Source: CAYQQJ01 sp964419935 (GTDB taxonomy: Bacteria; Pseudomonadota; Gammaproteobacteria; Pseudomonadales; Cellvibrionaceae). Taken from it: a DNA stretch of 55,859 nt. The position numbers and the translations under genes were made by a program. The notes beneath the pieces are model-generated. The model was not told where the DNA came from, made no database searches, and saw only the letters and a list, made by a program, of their open reading frames with translations. Where the stretch lies: assembly GCA_964419935.1 (NCBI GenBank), contig CAYQQJ010000023.1:1-55859 (forward strand), read 5' to 3'. Shown here in pieces: positions 16,189-23,335 of the stretch. The stretch's first letter is position 1, and every line of letters begins with the position of its first letter.

Positions 16189-16530
16189 CGCCCCCCCATG
16201 CTCAGCTATATACAGGGAATTATGCGTACGAAGTTATACCCCTTAGGACAATCCAGATCCGAAAACTTTTCCCGCGGCAGCGGGGGGACAGCGGACACTT
16301 AATCGTCCATAGGGTCAACCCCGAACTAATGTAACTTCACCAAGTACGCCCGGTACGTGCTCGCAGTAGTGCATGATGACTAAGTGTTTGGTTTTCAACC
16401 ACTACCTTACTCACCAGCGGTCAAAACTGCTAAGTCATTGATTTTATTGGTTTTGTATGTCTTCGCTTTATTATTCTGCTATCTAAAGAGCAGAATAAAA
16501 AATCCAAGCAAATCAACTGCTTACTGAGAT
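16189..16530. other. Non-coding stretch beside replication gene
   Basis: No gene is seen. An AT-rich segment from about 16436 contains a perfect 10-bp inverted repeat, TTATTCTGCT-8-AGCAGAATAA, at 16471-16498. Neither side has a T-run in the right place for an intrinsic terminator. Lying next to the primase-helicase, this could be a replication origin or protein-binding site; that is inference. Confidence 0.4.
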
Positions 16531-18948
16531 TTACTGTGGTTGGTGGTTGAACCTTGCATTCAGTCTCAACCGAGTGTCCTTGAGTTTTGGTCTGTCCCCC
16601 GGGTGAAGCGACATCAGGTACATAATGGTGCAGTTTATCCGCTGTAAACGCTGGTTGCGGGCGTTGTCCGACACCACTTTTACTGCTTTCACGCAGTCAT
16701 GGTAGAACTTCCTCCCATCGCACGTATAAACGCGGTAACGGTTGATGAACCAGCATATTGCATCGACCAAGTTGGTGAACTCAGGTTGTCGTCTCGGATA
16801 CAACATCGGTTGCTCAGGATCTGGGCGAGTTGCAGATTTGAACGCATAACGTGACATCTTGAGCATCACCTTTGCGTAGTTCGGGTCGACCAGCACCACG
16901 CAGCTCTTGCCGCGAGATCTGAACCCACTGTTACGGCCGATGGCCTGGTTCAGCTTGTCCAGCATTAACGCTGCTATTACCTCGCGTTGGGAGAGAGCAC
17001 CGTCAAATTGTTCGTAAAGCAGGAGAGACTCTTGAGGTGTCGGAATACTGAGTTCAACGACTATATTCTGGTCTGCTAGGTCATTGACCCCTTTGTTGTT
17101 GTTTAAGTTGATGGTGCAGCCTTGGCCGTTGGCGATGTATTCGAAGTCAAATCCAAGTCTTTTTATGCGCTCCACTATTGGAGAAAGGATGCCATCGAAT
17201 TTGGAGCGAACCAACTTCGTTGACACCATGTGTACATCGCCTGTCAGGAGTTTTCCCTCATCAGGCATTAACTCGTCGAAAACTTTGGCATTTGGGTGCT
17301 GTTGCTTAAACAGTAGCTTTATCAGCAACTCTGTGGTGGTGACGATTAACGTACATCTGGAAAGGCCGAATCCGAGTTTGTAACGATCTGGTCTGACCAC
17401 ATAACGTCTGTTGTCGCGAATGGTTGTATGCTCTTCTATGGGAGATGCGTCTATCCGCTTGTTTTCGTACAAATCGGAGTACGGCGCCAACGTGCTGACG
17501 TCATGTACGGTTGGATCGTCAAATATCACCGCCACGCCATCATCCAACAAGGGGCGGTTGCCCTTGGCGACCCGATCGTGGTTGATGCGACCGACATGCG
17601 CCAAGTATGCATGGGTCGTTAGATACATGTCGCAATCTGACCAGTCAAAGTGAGGGATGGGCTCCACGTCGCAGCTATAGTCTATGCGATCGATGGGGGC
17701 TTGTGCTCGGTTCTGATTTATCTCGGCTATAGTCGCCTTTTCATCGATCTCGCCCACATCCCATGGGTGTCTATTGTTGGTTCGGATAGGCTTAACGTTG
17801 TATAGCTTTTCGATACGGTAGGCGCGGCTTTCTAGAAGCTTCACCCGTAAACCTTCGGTTGAAAATGACGTGAACTTTTCGGCTACCTGCCGATACGAGT
17901 TACAGGCGAACAGCACCTTGCGCCCTGCTTTATGAAGAAGTACTGCGCTGTATGATTTCCCCACACCTTCTGGCGCATAGATGAGGTTGGTCGGCCCCAA
18001 GTTGTCCACAATAGCGTGAATGAGATCACGTGTCGCAGTGGGTGCGACTGCTTCATATGTATGTTTATCTACTTCAAGATGGTCGTCGGTTCTGTCAACC
18101 CACAAGGTTCCACATGACTTGCAGTGAATGAAGGGCTCCCCTTCAGCATTTACATCCGCGAATTCAGTTGGCGTTTTATCGGGGTGATTCGGGCAGTAAA
18201 CGCCTTTGATATGACGGTCTATCGAGCCAGCAGCGGTTTGACCCGTCTTGTGATGAATTATGGTGTCCGCTGTTATCCTTTTGTGTGCGGTGGCGTGGCC
18301 TGAGTTCACAGTACGTTGCAAATCGGGCTTCCGTGTTTCTGGCTCCGCTGCGGGTAATGCGCGCCATTCGAAGAAACTCCCCCGATTGTGCCTAATAAAA
18401 GCCTGAGAGCTTCGCGACTTGGGGCAGTTGGGCATCGCTTGGAATTGAGTCGGCAGAAGCGAAGATGGGTCGCATCCAGAGAACCGCTTTTTAGCGGCAT
18501 CGACGCGTAAGTACCAGTCATCCGCTGAACATGGTTCTTTAAAGGGCAAGACAATTCTTACCTTGTCCGTCACTCCGTCGGACATGTGGGAATGGGTGCT
18601 GTACATCAAGTAGTTCAGGCCGAGAAGCGACTGCTCAATGTCCGGAACGGCAAGACCGCCATCAAAGTCCAGTATCACGCCATTCACGGAAACAATATTT
18701 TTTTTCTTTCTGCCTTTGGAGAAGGTGGAGAAGCTAATCAGTGGTATCCTGTAATTCTTCTTTTCTGTAATCGTGTGGCCAAACTGGCACATGCCACGTA
18801 CGAAACGGTTCCATCTAGTACGATATTGCGTTACACATTTAGATTGAATGGTCGGCATTTGGCTGAATTCAATCACTTTCATCTTCACAACGTTCACTCC
18901 ACATAGGTTCTTGCTTGCTGGGTGTCGATAGGTGTAACGCGCAGCCAT
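16531..18948 (-). CDS. Primase-helicase replication protein
   Basis: The 805-aa protein combines an archaeo-eukaryotic primase-like N-terminus (ILDFDGG with D94 and D96; STHSH near 118; KVRIVLPF near 129), a zinc finger (C252, H255, C276, C279) and a helicase. The helicase has Walker A APEGVGKS at 325-332, Walker B VAVIFDDPT and a motif VI-like QAIGRNSGFRSRG. It would prime and unwind island DNA, so the element can probably replicate after excision. A second ATG at codon 23 is a possible start. It forms a minus-strand run with the two unknown genes upstream. Confidence 0.8.
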   Translation of the reverse strand: MAARYTYRHPASKNLCGVNVVKMKVIEFSQMPTIQSKCVTQYRTRWNRFVRGMCQFGHTITEKKNYRIPLISFSTFSKGRKKKNIVSVNGVILDFDGGLAVPDIEQSLLGLNYLMYSTHSHMSDGVTDKVRIVLPFKEPCSADDWYLRVDAAKKRFSGCDPSSLLPTQFQAMPNCPKSRSSQAFIRHNRGSFFEWRALPAAEPETRKPDLQRTVNSGHATAHKRITADTIIHHKTGQTAAGSIDRHIKGVYCPNHPDKTPTEFADVNAEGEPFIHCKSCGTLWVDRTDDHLEVDKHTYEAVAPTATRDLIHAIVDNLGPTNLIYAPEGVGKSYSAVLLHKAGRKVLFACNSYRQVAEKFTSFSTEGLRVKLLESRAYRIEKLYNVKPIRTNNRHPWDVGEIDEKATIAEINQNRAQAPIDRIDYSCDVEPIPHFDWSDCDMYLTTHAYLAHVGRINHDRVAKGNRPLLDDGVAVIFDDPTVHDVSTLAPYSDLYENKRIDASPIEEHTTIRDNRRYVVRPDRYKLGFGLSRCTLIVTTTELLIKLLFKQQHPNAKVFDELMPDEGKLLTGDVHMVSTKLVRSKFDGILSPIVERIKRLGFDFEYIANGQGCTINLNNNKGVNDLADQNIVVELSIPTPQESLLLYEQFDGALSQREVIAALMLDKLNQAIGRNSGFRSRGKSCVVLVDPNYAKVMLKMSRYAFKSATRPDPEQPMLYPRRQPEFTNLVDAICWFINRYRVYTCDGRKFYHDCVKAVKVVSDNARNQRLQRINCTIMYLMSLHPGDRPKLKDTRLRLNARFNHQPQ

Positions 18949-18969
18949 GACTGACTGCGCGCGCAGGTG

Positions 18970-19734
18970 TTATTCGTTCTGGTAGGCTTCCGGATCCCAT
19001 GCTCGGGCAGCATCCAAGAAATTACCAATGGAGGAGTACGGAGGTGGAGGCAGCTCGATGTCTACATCCGGCATTCGGCTCAATACGCCGTGTAGAATTT
19101 CGTCGATTTCGCCATAGTCTGCGCATTCTTCTGCATATTCTTCATGTACGGGGATCAGCCTGTGCTTGCCGAACCAAGCTCTTCTGCCTGGCTCGAAAAC
19201 CATAACTAACCCACAATTCAGTTCAACTGTGCCGACCACTTGTCCATGCGTTCCAGTTTCTATTTCCATGGAGATGAGCTTCGGATCGGTGCTGCTTTTG
19301 TTCTCGTGGCTGATATATGTCGAAGGATTCCACTTCGAGAGTAGAGAGATCATGAATTCGAGGTGCTCGGCCGACTTTGCGTGATCGTAAGGGTTTCTCA
19401 CAAAGTCGGCTTCATCATCAGAAAGGTCCAGGGCCATACGACAGAGGACATTAAGGATGGCGCGATCAAAAATATCCTCATCGACCGCTTCCACTACATC
19501 ACCGAGGGGGATTTGTGTGACCTGTTCTGGTGCTAATATCGCTTCAGATAATTGACAGAACACTGCAGGCTTACCGTGCCGCAGTATGACCATGTATGTT
19601 TCATCAAGAGGGACGAGGCCAAAGGGGGCTTTGTACGGGGGCCGAACCACGCTAACTCGATCTTCGCATGGCATCAGTGGTTTAGGAGTCGCGGCGGTTT
19701 TGACCGAATGCGCGTCAATAGAACTGTTGTTCAT
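18970..19734 (-). CDS. Unknown protein with internal duplication
   Basis: ATG at 19734 follows TGGAAA; a TTG four codons earlier is less likely. The 254-aa product appears to contain two similar halves. ILNVLCRMALDLSDD and FMISLLSKWNPSTYISHE in the first match ILHGVLSRMPDVDIELPP and FLDAARAWDPEAYQNE in the second. Each half begins with a strand-rich segment (YMVILRHGKPAVF; LVMVFEPGRRAWF). No family is recognised. It ends 22 bp before the primase-helicase start and is probably co-transcribed with it. Confidence 0.7.
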   Translation of the reverse strand: MNNSSIDAHSVKTAATPKPLMPCEDRVSVVRPPYKAPFGLVPLDETYMVILRHGKPAVFCQLSEAILAPEQVTQIPLGDVVEAVDEDIFDRAILNVLCRMALDLSDDEADFVRNPYDHAKSAEHLEFMISLLSKWNPSTYISHENKSSTDPKLISMEIETGTHGQVVGTVELNCGLVMVFEPGRRAWFGKHRLIPVHEEYAEECADYGEIDEILHGVLSRMPDVDIELPPPPYSSIGNFLDAARAWDPEAYQNE

Positions 19735-19945
19735 AAAATTTTCCAAAACATAGACGTGTGAGGGGCTAGTCGTGAAGACCTAGCGTTAGCGTTCAGGAAG
19801 TGCCAGGCGCAGTATCTGAGGCCCAAGCCTTACCTGAACTCGAAGACGATTTAATCAGGTTACTTGGCGGGAAACTGCCGCGGGGGTGGGTTTGACGGTG
19901 GGGAGGTTTTGTGGTATGGACCGGGTTTGCGGGCAAGTAATACTG

Positions 19946-20728
19946 TCAGTGGCCGTCTTTGAGCCGCTGGCCTACCCATTTGTGCGATGCGTTCAGGCCG
20001 TATCCATCCCAATGCTGCTTATATAGTGGCGGTATATCCGTATATTTGCGTTTCCGCATACAAGTATTGACCAGGTCGCATATACCGTGGGCTAGATAAT
20101 CGTGCGTGGAATCGATATGCTTGAGAAGGTATCGGGTTAATATGTCCTCTGTGTCGCATGTCTCAATGACGTCGACAAGGGATGAAATAATTGCGCGTTG
20201 TTTAACTGTGGACTGTTCATACATTTCCTCGCCGTATGTGAAAACTGCACAGAAGGATCTTACCGAACGCCCCATAACCACAAGTTGTGCTGCCTGCATC
20301 AACAGGAAGTGAGCTTCACTTGGAGTTTCAATAGCTTCTAAGGCACGAACAATCGCCATGCGAAACATGTCTTCTATATCAAACGTTACCAAGTTGCCAA
20401 TCTCGCTAGACTGACGCCCTAAGCGGTAAGCTAGAGTGGTGGATTCCGGTTTCCCGTCGTCTTTGCAGTTTGCGATGAAGTCCTCGACGCTCGCCCTTGT
20501 TATCATTTCATGCATTTGCTGGAACACACGATGGGCTTCCTCGAAAGGGGGCCTGTGCTTCAGAAATTCTGAAAAACCCTCTTTTATGTCGTACTTTAGC
20601 GCATCAAAAAAACCTTTCGAAGCAGCTTCTATGATTTGAATCGCCGCCTTCGATAAGCTTTCGTCTGTGCTGTGGAGGTGAATGATCTCGGCGAGGCGAT
20701 CGTTTAAATACCCGTCAATAACATCCAT
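19946..20728 (-). CDS. Unknown helical protein of 260 aa
   Basis: The protein begins MDVIDGYLNDRLAEIIHLHS and is predicted mainly alpha-helical, without signal peptide, membrane segments or a motif I recognise. Upstream the complement reads TCCTCCTAAACTAGAAGG, so AGAAGG lies about 10 bases before ATG, a good ribosome site. It shares the minus strand with the 18970 and primase genes but is separated from them by 211 bp. Function is unknown. Confidence 0.65.
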   Translation of the reverse strand: MDVIDGYLNDRLAEIIHLHSTDESLSKAAIQIIEAASKGFFDALKYDIKEGFSEFLKHRPPFEEAHRVFQQMHEMITRASVEDFIANCKDDGKPESTTLAYRLGRQSSEIGNLVTFDIEDMFRMAIVRALEAIETPSEAHFLLMQAAQLVVMGRSVRSFCAVFTYGEEMYEQSTVKQRAIISSLVDVIETCDTEDILTRYLLKHIDSTHDYLAHGICDLVNTCMRKRKYTDIPPLYKQHWDGYGLNASHKWVGQRLKDGH

Positions 20729-20767
20729 CTGCGTGCGTACCTTCTAGTTTAGGAGGGATATAAAAAT

Positions 20768-20929
20768 TTAACGCCGGAAAGCTAACTCATTGAACATCGT
20801 GTTACATGATTGCACTATTTGCTGGGCGAGCACGTGCTTCCGAATTTCCTTGGTGCGCTTCTTTTTGTTTACGTCGGGCCGACGACGGCCCTGGGTTGGA
20901 AAAGCTGTAACTCGTCGGAAAACGATCAT
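20768..20929 (-). CDS. Possible small basic protein of 53 aa
   Basis: The frame MIVFRRVTAFPTQGRRRPDV continues NKKKRTKEIRKHVLAQQIVQ and ends NELAFRR. It is very basic, and GGA lies 12 bases before the ATG. Its position near the right junction is where excisionases often lie, but no motif supports that. The longer frame to 21091 lacks a start signal. Confidence 0.35.
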   Translation of the reverse strand: MIVFRRVTAFPTQGRRRPDVNKKKRTKEIRKHVLAQQIVQSCNTMFNELAFRR

Positions 20930-21111
20930 TGAGCATATTCCACGAGTTTCCGTACGATGCCGGAGGTCGTGTGGGCTGTGGGGCCTAGTGGCGCGTAAAG
21001 CGGCCTTAAGTTTATGTGGTTCAGGCTTGAATGTATAGGAGCCGGAGACTCTTCTGGTGGAAGATAAAGAGTAAGTGATTACTAGCTGCAAGGGCGGCGT
21101 AACGCGGGGAA

Positions 21112-21188
21112 TGGTGGGCCCGGACAGACTTGAACTGTCGACCTGCCGATTATGAGTCGGATGCTCTAACCAACTGAGCTACGGGCCC
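21112..21188 (-). tRNA. tRNA(CAU), island-borne replacement (Ile2 or Met)
   Basis: This complete 77-nt tRNA has an encoded CCA, acceptor GGGCCCG/CGGGCCC, D arm, anticodon loop CTCATAA (anticodon CAU), variable AGGTC and T arm GACAG-TTCAAGT-CTGTC. It has the same D and anticodon arms as the broken native tRNA but a different acceptor and T stem. Its place beside rpoD matches E. coli ileX, so tRNA-Ile2 with lysidine at C34 is most likely. It lies 52 bp downstream of the truncated native 5' half, so the native promoter can transcribe it. Confidence 0.95.
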
Positions 21189-21240
21189 GAGAATGGTTCG
21201 CTTGGAACCTGAAAAACATTGTACTACATGGGCCCTGTAG

Positions 21241-21249
21241 TTATGAGTC
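21241..21249. repeat. attR core, anticodon-loop direct repeat
   Basis: TTATGAGTC is identical to 58-66. It lies at the junction between the native 5' tRNA half and island DNA. Confidence 0.8.
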
Positions 21250-21279
21250 GGATGCTCTAACCAACTGAGCTAAAGGCCC
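21241..21279 (-). pseudogene. 5' half of native CAU tRNA, right island junction
   Basis: On the minus strand this reads GGGCCTTTAGCTCAGTTGG and continues to the anticodon loop ending CTCATAA at 21241, where tRNA homology stops. Joined to 20-66 it rebuilds a 77-nt tRNA with a perfect GGGCCTT/AAGGCCC acceptor stem. It can no longer make a tRNA here. Confidence 0.94.
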
Positions 21280-21294
21280 TGATTCAGGCTGCGC

Positions 21295-21300
21295 ATTATA
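21295..21300 (-). promoter_or_regulatory. Native tRNA promoter -10 box
   Basis: The minus strand has TATAAT 16 bases before the native tRNA 5' end, but no good -35 box at 17 bp. Transcription from here would run through the truncated half into the replacement tRNA. Confidence 0.6.
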
Positions 21301-21355
21301 GTGATCTTCAACTATTTAGACTAGCCGCGTGCCGGTTTTTCTATTCTCTTCAGCA

Positions 21356-21378
21356 ATAAGCCCGCAAGGCGGGCTTAT
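21356..21378 (-). terminator. Hairpin after rpoD
   Basis: ATAAGCCCGC-AAG-GCGGGCTTAT is a perfect 10-bp stem, 18 bp after the rpoD stop. The following bases are only weakly T-rich. Confidence 0.65.
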
Positions 21379-21395
21379 ACTCTTGCAGCTTTTAC

Positions 21396-23243
21396 CTACT
21401 CGTCCAGGAACCCACGCAAATGGTCGGACCGGCTTGGATGCCGCAGCTTGCGCAGTGCCTTGGCTTCTATCTGACGAATACGCTCGCGGGTCACATCAAA
21501 CTGCTTGCCCACTTCTTCCAGGGTATGGTCGGTGTTCATGTCGATACCGAAGCGCATACGCAGAACTTTGGCTTCTCTGGCGGTGAGGCCGGAGAGGACG
21601 GATTTGGTAGCTTCCATCAGGCCCTGTGCGGTGGCGGATTCTATTGGAGAGGTGATGGCCACGTCTTCGATGAAATCGCCCAGGTGCGAGTCTTCGTCGT
21701 CACCAATGGGCGTCTCCATGGAGATGGGCTCTTTGGCAATTTTGAGAACTTTGCGCACCTTGTCTTCCGGCATTTCCATGCGCTCACCCAGCTCTTCCGG
21801 AGTGGGTTCGCGACCCATTTCCTGCAGCATCTGGCGGGAAATACGGTTGAGCTTGTTGATGGTCTCGATCATGTGCACCGGAATACGAATGGTGCGGGCC
21901 TGGTCCGCAATGGAGCGGGTAATGGCCTGACGAATCCACCAGGTGGCGTAGGTTGAGAACTTGTAACCGCGGCGGTATTCGAACTTGTCCACGGCTTTCA
22001 TCAGGCCTATGTTGCCTTCCTGAATCAGGTCGAGAAACTGCAGGCCGCGGTTGGTGTACTTCTTGGCGATGGAAATTACCAGTCGCAGGTTGGCTTCCAC
22101 CATTTCTTTCTTGGCGCGGCGCGCGCGGGCTTCACCGATGGACATGCGGCGGTTGATCTCTTTGATCATCGCCAAGTCCAGGCCGGTTTCTTCCTCGATC
22201 TGTTGCAGTTTGCGTTGTGCACGCAGGATGTCTTCTTCGAAAGGCTTCAGCTTCTCGGAATAGTCGCGCTTCTTGGCGATGATGCCGGGAATCCACTCTT
22301 CGTTGATCTCGTTGCCGGGGAACTCCTTCATGAAGGTTTTGCGCGGCATCTGGCCCTTGCGAATGCACAGGGTCATCAGGTCGCGCTCTTCGGCGCGAAC
22401 ACGGCCAAGAACATCGCGCACGGAGTTATAGATCGGATCAAACTGGCGCGGCGGCAGCTTGAAGAACTTGAACACTTCACCCAGGGCTTCCAGCTCTTTG
22501 GCGGCGGCTTTACTGGTGCGGCCGTGGCGTTTAATCGCTTTGTTGGCGGAATCCAGGGCCTTGCGTAGCTCGGTAAAACGCTCGCGGGCGTACTCGGGGT
22601 CTATACCCGACGAGCTTTCATCTTCTTCGGCATCAGTGTCGTCATCGTCGTCATCGTCGTCGTCTTTCTTTTTGGCTGCGGTGGTCGCAGCGGCGGTGAC
22701 GGGAGTGGCGGCGGCGACTTCATCGGCGGGGTCCAGCCAGCCGCTGATGACGTCACTCAGGCGGCGCTCTTCCTTCTCCACCATGTCGTACTCGTCCATC
22801 ACCCGTTGAACGGCTTCCGGCCAGTAGGCGAGGGCATGCATGAGCTCGCGCAAACCTTCTTCAATGCGTTTGGCGATGGCGATTTCACCTTCGCGGGTGA
22901 GCAGCTCCACGGTACCCATTTCACGCATGTACATGCGTACGGGGTCGGTGGTGCGACCGGCTTCGGTTTCAACGGCGGCAAGTGCAGCGGCGGCTTCGGC
23001 AGCGGCAATTTCGTCGGGGCTGGCTTCGCCGTCAGTCATCAGCAGTTCATCGGCATCGGGCGCAACTTCGTACACACGAATGCCCATGTCGTTGATCATC
23101 TGTATGATGTCTTCAACCTGATCCGGATCTGAAATGTCTTCTGGCAGATGGTCATTCACCTCGTCATAGGTGAGGTAACCTTGCTCTCGGCCTCGATTGA
23201 TCAATTCTTTGATACGAGACTGCTTTTGGGCGTTTTCGCTCAT
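21396..23243 (-). CDS. rpoD: RNA polymerase sigma-70 factor
   Basis: The 615-aa housekeeping sigma factor directs RNA polymerase to vegetative promoters. Region 1.1 opens the protein (SRIKELINRGREQGYLTYDE). Region 2 has KFSTYATWWIRQAITRSIAD, and region 4.2 has the DNA-binding LEEVGKQFDVTRERIRQIEA. The non-conserved region contains an acidic run (KKKDDDDDDDDDTDAEEDE), as in Pseudomonas-type proteins. It lies 92 bp downstream of dnaG, the usual rpsU-dnaG-rpoD macromolecular synthesis cluster, here with yqeY between rpsU and dnaG. Confidence 0.98.
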   Translation of the reverse strand: MSENAQKQSRIKELINRGREQGYLTYDEVNDHLPEDISDPDQVEDIIQMINDMGIRVYEVAPDADELLMTDGEASPDEIAAAEAAAALAAVETEAGRTTDPVRMYMREMGTVELLTREGEIAIAKRIEEGLRELMHALAYWPEAVQRVMDEYDMVEKEERRLSDVISGWLDPADEVAAATPVTAAATTAAKKKDDDDDDDDDTDAEEDESSSGIDPEYARERFTELRKALDSANKAIKRHGRTSKAAAKELEALGEVFKFFKLPPRQFDPIYNSVRDVLGRVRAEERDLMTLCIRKGQMPRKTFMKEFPGNEINEEWIPGIIAKKRDYSEKLKPFEEDILRAQRKLQQIEEETGLDLAMIKEINRRMSIGEARARRAKKEMVEANLRLVISIAKKYTNRGLQFLDLIQEGNIGLMKAVDKFEYRRGYKFSTYATWWIRQAITRSIADQARTIRIPVHMIETINKLNRISRQMLQEMGREPTPEELGERMEMPEDKVRKVLKIAKEPISMETPIGDDEDSHLGDFIEDVAITSPIESATAQGLMEATKSVLSGLTAREAKVLRMRFGIDMNTDHTLEEVGKQFDVTRERIRQIEAKALRKLRHPSRSDHLRGFLDE

Positions 23244-23335
23244 TCAGGATCCTGTTGCTGTGATATTCGGCGGAAAGCCGACAATTATAACGTTTAATGG
23301 TGCTTTGAGCTAGAAAATCAAGCGATTTCGCGCTT

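Larger units (their letters stand above)
67..21240. mobile_element. tRNA-integrated genomic island
   Basis: The island is bounded by a 9-bp direct repeat, TTATGAGTC, at 58-66 and 21241-21249, which is the anticodon-loop part of a CAU tRNA. The two tRNA halves outside it rejoin into one well-paired tRNA. Inside are two tyrosine recombinases, a primase-helicase, an XRE/ImmA pair, a ubiquitin-like conjugation cassette, a restriction-modification cluster and many unknown small genes. Unusually, both integrase genes lie in the middle and not beside an attachment site. A decayed tRNA 3' half at 4659 suggests that the left 4.6 kb and the rest were once separate elements. No conjugation genes are seen. 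Confidence 0.9.

Noticed and set aside
16471..16498. Inverted repeat as terminator of the primase gene
   Set aside because: The bases after the stem on the minus strand are TAAAGCG-like rather than a T-run, so it was listed only as a palindrome.
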